61,285 nt of DNA. Source: an uncultured Acidobacteriia bacterium (GTDB lineage: Bacteria > Acidobacteriota > Terriglobia > Bryobacterales > Bryobacteraceae). Within the stretch, counting starts at the first letter, position 1. Each line of letters begins with the position of its first letter. The notes below the pieces were generated by a model. The model worked only from the letters and a program-made list of their open reading frames with translations, had not been told where the DNA came from and made no database searches. The stretch lies in NCBI GenBank assembly GCA_903825445.1, contig CAIKAS010000065.1, forward strand, positions 1 through 61,285, given 5' to 3'. Made by a program: the position numbers and the translations under genes. Below, in pieces: positions 32,600 to 40,949 of the stretch.

Positions 32600-34230
32600 C
32601 GGAAATCCAGCACTTCGAAGTTCCCCATCTGGCTCTTTGGAAATCGTGTGTCGCTGAAGTGATTGCGAAGTCGGTGGGCAAGGACAAAACGAACGCAGCG
32701 GGCATCGATACGAATCATCCCCTGATGCAGGCGACGGACCGGTACTGCCAGACGATGCAGACCAATACACCGCTACCGCCACCGCCGACGGACAGCGACG
32801 ATGAGCCTGCGGTACAGACTTACCTTTCCTACCTGCATCACAGGCGCGCCCACGCCAGAATCGGCAACGACGCCGCGCTTGAGGCGCAGATAGAAGCCCA
32901 AACTCAGGAATACAAGTTCGGCAATCCGCTCTGGCAACAGATGTTTCTTCAGTATTACAAGTACTACTGGCAATATCCATTTCACAAGGGCCGACAGCCG
33001 AAGTATCGTTCCTGGCAGGCATCGGATGCCGGTAACGGGAATCTTCAATATGGCGTGATCGAGTGGAAACTGCCCGCGAAAACCCGGGTGGCTATCGTCG
33101 GAGACATTGGAACCGGCACGGATGAAGCGGCGGCGGTATTGGTCGCCGCGCTGAAGTTTAAGCCCGACGCTATTCTCCACCTTGGCGATGTGTACTTTTC
33201 GGGAACCGCGTTTGAAACCAACCACCGTTTGCTGGGCCTGGTGCGCTCTGTTATGAAGAGCGAGCACAGTCGGGTTCCTTTTTTCACGGTGCCGGGGACT
33301 CACGAGTATTTTACGGGCGGGGTTTCGTTTCTGCGCGCGCTGGATTCGGGCAAGCTGGTCTGCGATCCGACTCAAAAGCAGCAGGCTAGCTATTTCTGTC
33401 TGCGAACGGCCGACAACGGCTGGCAGTTTCTGGGCCTGGATACTGGTTACAACGGCCACTACATGAACGTGGCAGGCTCCGCGCAGCAGGCCACGCTTGA
33501 CCGGCTGCACATCGGAAAAGTGGAGACTCCGAAGAGCACCTCCGATCCGCACTGGCCTATCGATCGCAACCCTTATTTCCGGCATGCACGGGGTGCTAAT
33601 TTGCCCCAAAAAGATACGACTGAGAAAGTCGATCAGGTTACGGTGCGCCCCGACGAAGCAACCTGGCACCAGGATAAGCTGGCAAATTTTGCAGGTCGCT
33701 CCATACTGCTTTCCCATCATCAGCTTTACTCGGCGCTGGATGTCTGCGGAATTGCGCAAAAGCAACTGCCTGGGCAGAATGGCGCGCAGCCCACGCCTGA
33801 TCCGGCGGACTTCAACCGGATCTGGGTGGACACCGGATTGTGGCAACAGTTCGGCCCGTCATTCGATCGCGTGGCAGCGTGGATCTGGGGACATGAACAC
33901 AACCTGGAGATCTTCGCGGATAACTATCGCCCTTCTGACTGGCCTGCCGGGACGGATGAGGCGGTGAGGATTTTTAAAACACTTCCCAAGGGGCGTTGCG
34001 CGGGTCACAGCGCTATTCCAGTGCAACAGAGCGAAGGCCCGTATGTGCAAAAGTATCCGGTATCACTGAAGCAGCCGGAACTGACGCTGGGCTTGAATGA
34101 TGGCTGGTATAACCACGGTTTTGAAGTTCTGGAAATTGCCGGGGCCGGGCAGCCTGCGCGGTTGAGTTATTTCGAGGTTGCGGGTGCGGATCCAACGCCG
34201 CTCCCGATTTTTGTGGAGCAGGTTGTCTAA
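32596..34230 (+). CDS. Metallophosphoesterase with GTHE variant motif
   Basis: 544 aa, no signal peptide. The calcineurin-like phosphoesterase motifs are VGDIGTG (169-174), LHLGDVYFSG with Asp198, then PGTHEY at about 233-238 where GNHE is normal (Asn replaced by Thr), LLSHHQLYS and WGHEHNLEI. All metal-binding His and Asp residues except that Asn are present. The N-terminal ~160 residues form an additional helical part with a Tyr-rich QYYKYYWQYPFHK stretch. It could remove the 3'-phosphates left by a DNase II or act as a nuclease; the Asn change may lower activity. It overlaps the preceding gene by 4 bp and precedes the propeller-like gene by 35 nt. Confidence 0.75.
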   Translation: MTEIQHFEVPHLALWKSCVAEVIAKSVGKDKTNAAGIDTNHPLMQATDRYCQTMQTNTPLPPPPTDSDDEPAVQTYLSYLHHRRAHARIGNDAALEAQIEAQTQEYKFGNPLWQQMFLQYYKYYWQYPFHKGRQPKYRSWQASDAGNGNLQYGVIEWKLPAKTRVAIVGDIGTGTDEAAAVLVAALKFKPDAILHLGDVYFSGTAFETNHRLLGLVRSVMKSEHSRVPFFTVPGTHEYFTGGVSFLRALDSGKLVCDPTQKQQASYFCLRTADNGWQFLGLDTGYNGHYMNVAGSAQQATLDRLHIGKVETPKSTSDPHWPIDRNPYFRHARGANLPQKDTTEKVDQVTVRPDEATWHQDKLANFAGRSILLSHHQLYSALDVCGIAQKQLPGQNGAQPTPDPADFNRIWVDTGLWQQFGPSFDRVAAWIWGHEHNLEIFADNYRPSDWPAGTDEAVRIFKTLPKGRCAGHSAIPVQQSEGPYVQKYPVSLKQPELTLGLNDGWYNHGFEVLEIAGAGQPARLSYFEVAGADPTPLPIFVEQVV

Positions 34231-34265
34231 AGCTCGGCTGTAAATCGACGTACGAAAGGACAGAA

Positions 34266-35207
34266 ATGAACGCTATCTATTCGATAAAACCAGGTGCAGC
34301 CGCTTGCGCAGTCACGGTCAATCAGGTGTGGAACCAGGGGACCGGCAGCGACCTCGCTTCTGGATATACCAACTTTGTGACCGTGAATCAGGGAAGCGAA
34401 ATCGTTCTGTTCGCTTACAACAAGGCCACACAGAAGACGGACGTTTATACACTTTCGGGCGGGGCGCCGGTGTTGAATGCCGCGGCACAGCCCAAACTGG
34501 ACGGCGGTCCGTGGGACAACCTCAGTTCGTTTGTTCTTGGCAATAATCTCTATCTGCTCACGTATCGCACCGATAACGGCACGTTCGGTTTCTACGGGGT
34601 CAATGCGGACCTGTCGGTTACACCTCCCTATCTGTTTTCTCTGCCGCGGAATACGCCATCGAAAGGGTTCACCGATATCGGACCCTTCACCGCGATCAGC
34701 CAGCAGTACATTCTGGCGTATGACACCAATACCGGCCATGTGGCGAACTTCAGTGTTGCAGTGACACCCACTTCGACCGGCGGTGTGCCTCCGCTGCTGG
34801 CGCTGAATGTGTGGGATCATCACTGGGCCAAGAGCTGGACCAAGTTCGCCTTCTTCCAGCTGGGCGGCGCGAATTTCTTTTTCAAGATCAATATCGGCAA
34901 GATCAACGTCAATATCGACCACATTCAGGACACACCCTCCCTGGGGACGGTAGAGGTGGGGAGCTATTTGCAGGGACAGCTGCCCGACGCACTGAAGATC
35001 AATATCACGGCGATCGTTCCGTGGTCTGGCGGCGAGCCGTATCTGCTCACCTACATTGCTGCGACGGGTGCGACAGTTGTCTATCGTATTCATGCGGATT
35101 GCCAGGGCTGGACCAGCCTGAACGCATCCACCACAGTCACCGGCTCCACTCAGGTGGTGCCCTATCGGGCAGGCGGCGTTAGCTACGTGCTGTTCTACCA
35201 AGCGTAA
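34266..35207 (+). CDS. Repeat protein, probable beta-propeller
   Basis: 313 aa. Five to six imperfect repeats of about 50 residues each contain a W/Y-F...LL-Y pattern, such as SEIVLFAYNKATQKTDVYTL, NNLYLLTYRTDNGTFGFYG, QQYILAYDTNTGHVANF, NFFFKINIGKINVNID and EPYLLTYIAATGATVVYRI (each given in part). This looks like a sugar-binding or lectin-like beta-propeller, or a Tachylectin-type repeat protein. No signal peptide. Preceded by AAAGGA. Within the cluster it may serve as a binding module rather than an enzyme. The family is not one I can name. Confidence 0.5.
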   Translation: MNAIYSIKPGAAACAVTVNQVWNQGTGSDLASGYTNFVTVNQGSEIVLFAYNKATQKTDVYTLSGGAPVLNAAAQPKLDGGPWDNLSSFVLGNNLYLLTYRTDNGTFGFYGVNADLSVTPPYLFSLPRNTPSKGFTDIGPFTAISQQYILAYDTNTGHVANFSVAVTPTSTGGVPPLLALNVWDHHWAKSWTKFAFFQLGGANFFFKINIGKINVNIDHIQDTPSLGTVEVGSYLQGQLPDALKINITAIVPWSGGEPYLLTYIAATGATVVYRIHADCQGWTSLNASTTVTGSTQVVPYRAGGVSYVLFYQA

Positions 35208-35221
35208 ACGAGAATCTCAAA

Positions 35222-36376
35222 ATGACATCCGGAACGTCAATACCTCGGAAACACGATTTTGCCTGGCTTGGACAGGCGCTGCAGAGTGCCGTGGAACTGG
35301 AATTATCCACGCTGCCGATCTACCTTTCCGCCATGTTCTCGCTGGAAGTGCAGAACTATACAGCCTACAATGCCATCCGCAGCGTCGCCATGGAGGAGAT
35401 GGTCCACATGGCAATTGCCTGTAACCTGATGGCCGCCATTGGGGTTTCGCCGGCTATAGCGAAGATACAGATTCCGTTTCCTGTGCAGGGTTTGCCCGGC
35501 GGCGCGGAGCCGGATCTCCACATCGGGATCGCGAAGTTATCGAAGGCGCAACTGAAGAAGTTCATGCGTATCGAAATGCCGGAGTTTCTGTTGAGTTGCC
35601 TCGACAGAGGTGAGACGTATCCGACTATTGCTGTCTTTTACAAACAGATCCGACAGGCGATTCACGATAACGCCGACGCGGTTCGGGCGGCGGTGAAAGC
35701 GACGGCGGCAAAAGGCGGTCCGCCAAATCAGGTGAAAGATAATATCGGCTTTCTGCCGATCACTTATCAGGATGGCGTCGACCCATTGCCTCAGTTTGAC
35801 AGCTGTATTGACGAGATCCTTCACCAGGGAGAAGGCGCTTCACGTAAGGTATTACTGACGAGCAAGGATTTCGAATTCGAAGATTCGCACTACGGGCGAT
35901 TCGCCGAGCTATATTACGGCACGTCGTACGATGCGCCAGATCCCCCTGTGGCCATGACGCCGGAGAACGAGGCTTCTTTTTTCAAAGGGAACCCCGTTGG
36001 ATGGCCAGTGGTGACAAATACACTGGCAGTTCCGTCGGACGGGTATGCGAAGATCCTTGCGCTCGATCCGAATGCCGCCGCAGTGACGACAGATCTAAAC
36101 GGGTTCGACAACGCTTATTCGTCAATCCTGGCTGCTTTGGATGCATGCTGGAACGGTCCGACGGCGGCTTCGTGGAAGACCCTGGGCGGCGCGGTGCACA
36201 GCATGGTGGATCTTCGCGTGCTTTCCTGTATCAATCTGATGCGTCATCAGGTTCCCGCGGATATTGTTGCGAAGCTGCCGACGCTTTATCCGGCGGAAGC
36301 GAAATACTTAGCGGAGTTCACGGATCTCAGCAAACCCGCTTTCTACGGGCCGAGATTCCTGAATACAAATAAGTAG
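35222..36376 (+). CDS. Ferritin-like protein (VioB/RebD-type domain)
   Basis: 384 aa, last gene of the cluster. The N-terminal ferritin-like domain shows AVELELSTLPIYLSAMFSL and EEMVHMAIACNLMAAIGVSP, carrying the Glu and His residues expected of a metal-binding four-helix bundle; this arrangement is that of the VioB/RebD-related domain. The C-terminal half (VGWPVVTNT region onward) is unassigned. VioB-type proteins couple oxidised amino-acid-derived imines; here no partner tryptophan oxidase is present. An oxygen-dependent or iron-binding role is likely but unproven. The gene is 14 nt after the propeller gene and ends 9 nt before a convergent ABC permease gene. Confidence 0.65.
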   Translation: MTSGTSIPRKHDFAWLGQALQSAVELELSTLPIYLSAMFSLEVQNYTAYNAIRSVAMEEMVHMAIACNLMAAIGVSPAIAKIQIPFPVQGLPGGAEPDLHIGIAKLSKAQLKKFMRIEMPEFLLSCLDRGETYPTIAVFYKQIRQAIHDNADAVRAAVKATAAKGGPPNQVKDNIGFLPITYQDGVDPLPQFDSCIDEILHQGEGASRKVLLTSKDFEFEDSHYGRFAELYYGTSYDAPDPPVAMTPENEASFFKGNPVGWPVVTNTLAVPSDGYAKILALDPNAAAVTTDLNGFDNAYSSILAALDACWNGPTAASWKTLGGAVHSMVDLRVLSCINLMRHQVPADIVAKLPTLYPAEAKYLAEFTDLSKPAFYGPRFLNTNK

Positions 36377-36385
36377 ACGAACACG

Positions 36386-38995
36386 TTACTCGTCGCGCAG
36401 GATCTCGAGCGGCTTCTGCCCCAGTGTGCGGTAACTGGCCAGCCAGCCCGTAGCTACCGCCAACACGGCTGTACCTGCAATCGCCAACAGCACAGGCACC
36501 ACATCCAGGCCTGTCTCGGCCTTTAGCAGTTTGTTGAGGAGAATCCAGCCGAACCCCCCTGCCAGCATTCCTCCCATCAGGCCGGCCACAGTGCCGATCA
36601 CGAAGAATTCCACCGAGAAAATCTTTGCAATCCTCGCCCGTGTCGCCCCAAGGGTCTTCAGGATCACGACTTCGCGGATCCGGCGGAAGCGCGTACCTGC
36701 AACGCTGGAAGCCAGGATTACCGCTCCCGCCAGCATGGAGAAGCCAGAGATGAATCGCACGACCATCGAGATCTGGTCCACAACCGACTGGATGATTTCC
36801 AGCACGTCGGCCATGTTGATCACGGTGATAGTTGGGTACTTGTCGTAAATTGCCTTCTGCATCCGACCCACGCTTTCGGGCTTCATTCGTACCCCGCCGT
36901 AGTAGATGGCAGGCAGACCGTCCAGTGCGCCGGGGGCAAAAAAGAATTCGATTCGAGCTGTGAGCCGCTCGTTCTGAGTTTTGTGGATAGCTGCCACTGT
37001 GGATTCGAACGTCCGGGCGGGAGTCGTCCACACAATCTTTGAGCCGATATGCAAGTTCAGCAGCTTTGCCGCCTGGTCCGCCACCGATACCAGCGCCGAA
37101 GCTGGTCGCGCGTTTTCATCCCACCACTGCCCTTCGAGAACCTGCGTAAACTGGGGGATCGGGCCTTCTGTCGCGAGCGAAACGTTGCCGGCATAGCGCC
37201 GTCCCATCCCGCGCTGCTCGCCGCCGCGCACAGGCGCACCGTCAATGGATTGGATCCGAGCCGACACTGACCCGGTCATCTCCGGAACACCCAGGACACC
37301 CTCCTGGTGACGCAGGATATCCATCACGCCGTCGCGATTCGAGGCGGTCACATCCAGCAGATAGACGTTCGGCAGACCCGGCGGCGCGGTACGCATGATG
37401 TCGTGCAGAACACCTCTCTGGATGATCCACACGGAGACGGTGAACATGACCCCGACACCCAGCGCAATCACTGCCGCACCCGCATGATTTCCCGGGCGGT
37501 AAAGATTGGCGATGCCCTGGCGCAGAATCGGTCCGGCGGCCCGTGGCAGATGGCGACCCACCCATCGCAACGTTCGCAGCAGGAGCCAGGAAATAGCGGC
37601 CAGGAAACCAAGACCTGCGGCGATTCCCATGGCGAAATAGCGGCCGGTCTCCGCACTGTCACTCAGCCACGCGGCGAGCAACCCGACGAACGAAAGTATC
37701 AGCAATCCGGAAAACAGCGATGCGGCCGCGCGTCCCCACCACTCGCGCAGTGTCGGTTTCGGAGCGGCCATTTCACGTCGAAATATTACGGCGGGTCTGA
37801 TATTTCGAATACCCAGCAACGGCGGGATGGTGAACAGCAGCACCGTCAGAACGCCAACCAGCAAGCCCTGCAATGCGGAAAGCGGACTGAAACGAGGCAA
37901 CGACGTTAAGTGGAAATAGCCCGAAAGGAAGATCGGAAACATGGTCTGGACGAACGTGCCAAAGGCAATTCCGACGGCGCTTCCGGCCAGACCCAGCCCG
38001 ATTGTCTGAATCAGGTAGATCCGCAGAATCTGAGCCGACCTCGCCCCCAGGCACTTCATTACGGCGATGGAATCCATCTTCTGCTGCAGGTGTGCCTGAA
38101 TGGCTGTGGCCACTCCCAGGGCACCGATCACCAGCGCTACCAGACTGACGAGCGAGAGGAAAATGGTCGATTGCCTCAGGCCCTGTTCGATTAACGGATG
38201 CGCCTGGGTGTAATCGGCAATCAGACTGCCGTTTCCGCGACCACGGCCCTGTCCATTGGGCCCGCCGGGCTGATACACCTTTTCCAAGTCGCCGCGAACA
38301 TCCGCGATCTTCATCGTCACCGGCACTTTGAATAGAAAGCGTTCCGACGCCCGGCTGCCTGGCACCATGAGTCCGGTACGTGCCAGACCTTCGCGCGAAA
38401 TCATCACGCGTGGTCCCACATTGATGCTGCCCGTCATGCGATCGGGTTCGTTCGTAACTTCCGCCACGATCCGAAAACTTTGACCGCCGATCTTCACGGA
38501 ATCACCGATGTGTGCGCCCAGTCGCAACAGCACTCCGTCGGAAACCACTACCGTGTCCGCAGTCAGCGCGGTCCGCAGATTCTGAGCGGGCGACAATGTG
38601 ACCGTTCCATAGAACGGATACATCAGGGGGTCTACGGCCTTCACAGAAAGCAATACGGGCACCGCGTCTTCGGGATTGGCGTTGGGCGGCAGCGCCATAG
38701 TCACTGTCTCTGTAATCTGGGTGCGCCGGACACCGCGCGTTTCCAGCGCCTCCATTGCGGCGGTCTGCTGTGGGGTGGGCGGTTCAAACGTTCGGACTGT
38801 CAGATCCGCCGCCATGAACGTGCGGGCGTCGCGCTGCAACATCGTATGGAAGGCCTGGGAAAATCCGCGGACTCCGCTCAGCGACGCCACTCCTGCTGCT
38901 ACCGCCAGAATCACGAACACAAAACGTCCGGTGGAGGCGCGCGTCTCGCGCCATGCGATTTTCGCGGCGGTACGGTAGGGGCTGGCTTTATGCAT
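36386..38995 (-). CDS. ABC transporter permease (FtsX/YbbP type)
   Basis: 869 aa. An N-terminal hydrophobic segment (RFVFVILAVAAGVASLSG) is followed by a MacB-like periplasmic domain and two FtsX core regions (about 270-400 and 735-860), with a second periplasmic part between them. LGARSAQILRIYLIQ and LGATRARIAKIFSVEFF are the cytoplasmic coupling loops seen in this family. It pairs with the ATPase gene immediately upstream (8-bp overlap), as in YbbA-YbbP, which sit next to tesA in many bacteria. It probably exports or releases a lipid or peptide from the inner membrane. Confidence 0.85.
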   Translation of the reverse strand: MHKASPYRTAAKIAWRETRASTGRFVFVILAVAAGVASLSGVRGFSQAFHTMLQRDARTFMAADLTVRTFEPPTPQQTAAMEALETRGVRRTQITETVTMALPPNANPEDAVPVLLSVKAVDPLMYPFYGTVTLSPAQNLRTALTADTVVVSDGVLLRLGAHIGDSVKIGGQSFRIVAEVTNEPDRMTGSINVGPRVMISREGLARTGLMVPGSRASERFLFKVPVTMKIADVRGDLEKVYQPGGPNGQGRGRGNGSLIADYTQAHPLIEQGLRQSTIFLSLVSLVALVIGALGVATAIQAHLQQKMDSIAVMKCLGARSAQILRIYLIQTIGLGLAGSAVGIAFGTFVQTMFPIFLSGYFHLTSLPRFSPLSALQGLLVGVLTVLLFTIPPLLGIRNIRPAVIFRREMAAPKPTLREWWGRAAASLFSGLLILSFVGLLAAWLSDSAETGRYFAMGIAAGLGFLAAISWLLLRTLRWVGRHLPRAAGPILRQGIANLYRPGNHAGAAVIALGVGVMFTVSVWIIQRGVLHDIMRTAPPGLPNVYLLDVTASNRDGVMDILRHQEGVLGVPEMTGSVSARIQSIDGAPVRGGEQRGMGRRYAGNVSLATEGPIPQFTQVLEGQWWDENARPASALVSVADQAAKLLNLHIGSKIVWTTPARTFESTVAAIHKTQNERLTARIEFFFAPGALDGLPAIYYGGVRMKPESVGRMQKAIYDKYPTITVINMADVLEIIQSVVDQISMVVRFISGFSMLAGAVILASSVAGTRFRRIREVVILKTLGATRARIAKIFSVEFFVIGTVAGLMGGMLAGGFGWILLNKLLKAETGLDVVPVLLAIAGTAVLAVATGWLASYRTLGQKPLEILRDE

Positions 38996-39665
38996 TGTGG
39001 CTCACGCGTTCGTCGCTGACAACCAGGCCGTCCCTCAACGTAATCACGCGATCGGCATGGGTCGCGAGCGCCGGATCATGCGTCACCAGAACCAGCGTTG
39101 CGCCTTCTTGCCGGTTCAGTTCCAGCAGGATTTCCAGCACTTGGTTCCCAGTCTTGCCATCGAGATTGCCGGTTGGTTCATCGGCCAGCAGGATCGGCGG
39201 TTTGGTGATGAAGGCGCGAGCGAGCGCGACCCGCTGTTGCTCACCACCGGATAGCTGAACCGGATAGTGGTCCATTCGGTCGCCCAGACCAACTCTTGTC
39301 AGTAATTCGCGCCCGCGCTTGACGATGTCGAAATCCGCACCCGCCAGTTCCGCGGGCAGAAGAACGTTCTCTTCGGCCGTCAGCGTTGGGATCAACTGGA
39401 ACGACTGAAATACAAACCCAATTTTCTGTCCCCGTACCTCCGACATGCGATCTTCGGAAAGTCCGGTGATGTCCTGGCCGTCGAGAATAATGCGGCCACT
39501 GGTGGAGCTATCCAGTCCGGCCAGCAAGCCCAGGAGCGTACTTTTTCCGCTGCCGGAAGGGCCCATGATAGCGGCGAACTCCCCTTGCGGGATCACCAGA
39601 TTGATGCCGCGCAGAATCTCCACCTTGTGGGTGGACGTGGCAATGGTTCGGGTCAGATTGATCAC
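38988..39665 (-). CDS. ABC transporter ATP-binding protein (YbbA/LolD type)
   Basis: 225 aa from the GTG at 39665. An in-frame ATT at 39686 has AGGAG 6 nt upstream and would add the seven residues IPRPIIE normally present at the N-terminus, so the true start may lie there. Walker A GPSGSGKST, Q-loop FVFQSF, signature LSGGEQQR, Walker B ILLADEP and switch His (VTHD) are all intact. It energises the FtsX-like permease encoded after it. The gene is divergent from the TesA-like esterase. Confidence 0.9.
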   Translation of the reverse strand: MINLTRTIATSTHKVEILRGINLVIPQGEFAAIMGPSGSGKSTLLGLLAGLDSSTSGRIILDGQDITGLSEDRMSEVRGQKIGFVFQSFQLIPTLTAEENVLLPAELAGADFDIVKRGRELLTRVGLGDRMDHYPVQLSGGEQQRVALARAFITKPPILLADEPTGNLDGKTGNQVLEILLELNRQEGATLVLVTHDPALATHADRVITLRDGLVVSDERVSHNA

Positions 39666-39710
39666 TTCGATGATAGGGCGGGGAATGGCGGACTCCTGTG
39701 GGTATCTGTC

Positions 39711-40400
39711 ATGATTATTGCAGTGAAAGCGAAATGGATAGGTGCGGCTTTACTAAGCCTTACGCTGTGCGCATGTGCCACGAAACAGCCGGAACCGCCA
39801 AAGCAAGAGATGATCGCGGCGACGCCATCACCTGCTCCGTCGCCCGATTCCCGCCCGGTGATTGTCGCTTTTGGCGACAGCCTGACCGCAGGATATGGCG
39901 TAGAACCCGGCAAGAGCTACCCGGACGATCTCCAAAGGCTCATCGATTCCGCTGGTGATAAGTATCACGTCTTAAATATGGGTGTTAGCGGAGATACTAC
40001 GACTGACGGAATTCAGCGCCTCCCCGACGTCATCGCGGCGAAACCTGCTATCGTGATACTGGAATTCGGTGGGAACGACGGACTGCGCGGTCTTCCAGTG
40101 ACAACGACGCGGGTGAACATGACCCAGATGGTGGAAGGCCTCCAGAGGGCCGGGGTTCAGATTCTGCTGGCGGGCATGAGTCTGCCACGCAACTACGGAC
40201 CCGATTATATTCATGCGTTTGAGCAGGTTTACACGGACGTGGCGGGCAGCTATCATCTTGCCCGGATTCCGTTCCTGCTGGAGGGTGTGGGTGGCCATCC
40301 GGACCTGTTGCAGGCTGACGGAATTCATCCTACCGCGGAGGGGTGCCAGATTGTCTCTGCCAATGTTATGAGGTACTTAGGCCCACTGTTGAAGAAATAG
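39711..40400 (+). CDS. tesA: TesA-like GDSL esterase lipoprotein
   Basis: 229 aa from the ATG at 39711; the frame is open upstream but only this start gives a signal peptide. Lipobox LCAC with Cys22 suggests a lipoprotein. SGNH motifs are GDSLTAGYG (nucleophile Ser), the GGND block and DGIHPTAEG with the catalytic Asp and His. It hydrolyses acyl esters or thioesters, periplasmic or membrane-anchored, as TesA/arylesterase enzymes do. It is divergent from the ybbA-like ATPase, the same arrangement as tesA-ybbAP in E. coli. Confidence 0.85.
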   Translation: MIIAVKAKWIGAALLSLTLCACATKQPEPPKQEMIAATPSPAPSPDSRPVIVAFGDSLTAGYGVEPGKSYPDDLQRLIDSAGDKYHVLNMGVSGDTTTDGIQRLPDVIAAKPAIVILEFGGNDGLRGLPVTTTRVNMTQMVEGLQRAGVQILLAGMSLPRNYGPDYIHAFEQVYTDVAGSYHLARIPFLLEGVGGHPDLLQADGIHPTAEGCQIVSANVMRYLGPLLKK

Positions 40401-40451
40401 CCTGAGTGGTAATAATTTTTCTATATTAATCCGGGGCATTTTACTATAGAT

Positions 40452-40457
40452 TATAGA
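40452..40457 (+). promoter_or_regulatory. -10-like TATAGA, possible leaderless start
   Basis: TATAGA ends 5 nt before the ATG at 40463, in an AT-rich stretch beginning about 40410. TAGATT at 40447-40452 is an alternative. No Shine-Dalgarno. Confidence 0.3.
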
Positions 40458-40462
40458 CAGAC

Positions 40463-40930
40463 ATGCCAACTGAGGCACTCATTGACCGCGCTCCCGACGG
40501 TCCCAAGTTTGTGGAACGTCGGCGGATTGTCGCTAAGGTTCTTCTCGCCGATTCCGATCTGGCCTCCCGATTGACGTTGAAAAGTGTCCTTGGGAAGGCA
40601 GGTTACCTGGTAGAGGGCGCCGCAACTGCTGCGGAAGCCAATTCTAAGCTGGACGCCAACCAGTACCAACTCGTATTGGCGGATCTGCGCAGTGAGTCGG
40701 AAGACGCCGGCCCGGCGTTATTGGCCTATGCAAGGCAGAAGGACTATAAGCCGGCCACGGCGCTCATTAATTCTGATCTGAGCGAGCTCAGTTCGGAAAA
40801 TAAAGTCGCACCCGGCCCCGACAGTGTGGTCAGCATCAGCCATGAGGATGTGTCGAACTTGCTGGCTCGGGTTGCCGAACTAATCAGCACGCGCGCGGAT
40901 CGCAGAATGCGCCGCGCGGTACAAGCCTGA
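40463..40930 (+). CDS. Response-regulator receiver-like protein
   Basis: 155 aa. After a 20-residue basic lead, KVLLADSDLASRLTLKSVLGKAG begins the receiver fold and LVLADLRSE carries the expected phospho-accepting Asp. The later beta4 (TALINSDLS) and beta5 lack the usual Thr and Lys signature (VVSISHEDV), so phosphorylation may be weak or absent. There is no output domain. A stand-alone regulator or degenerate receiver is the best call. It ends 20 bp before the convergent transpeptidase gene. Confidence 0.65.
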   Translation: MPTEALIDRAPDGPKFVERRRIVAKVLLADSDLASRLTLKSVLGKAGYLVEGAATAAEANSKLDANQYQLVLADLRSESEDAGPALLAYARQKDYKPATALINSDLSELSSENKVAPGPDSVVSISHEDVSNLLARVAELISTRADRRMRRAVQA

Positions 40931-40949
40931 TTATCACGGAAGAATCGAT

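Noticed and set aside
32773-33846. 357-aa minus-strand frame
   Set aside because: Antisense to the metallophosphoesterase, whose motifs are clear on plus.
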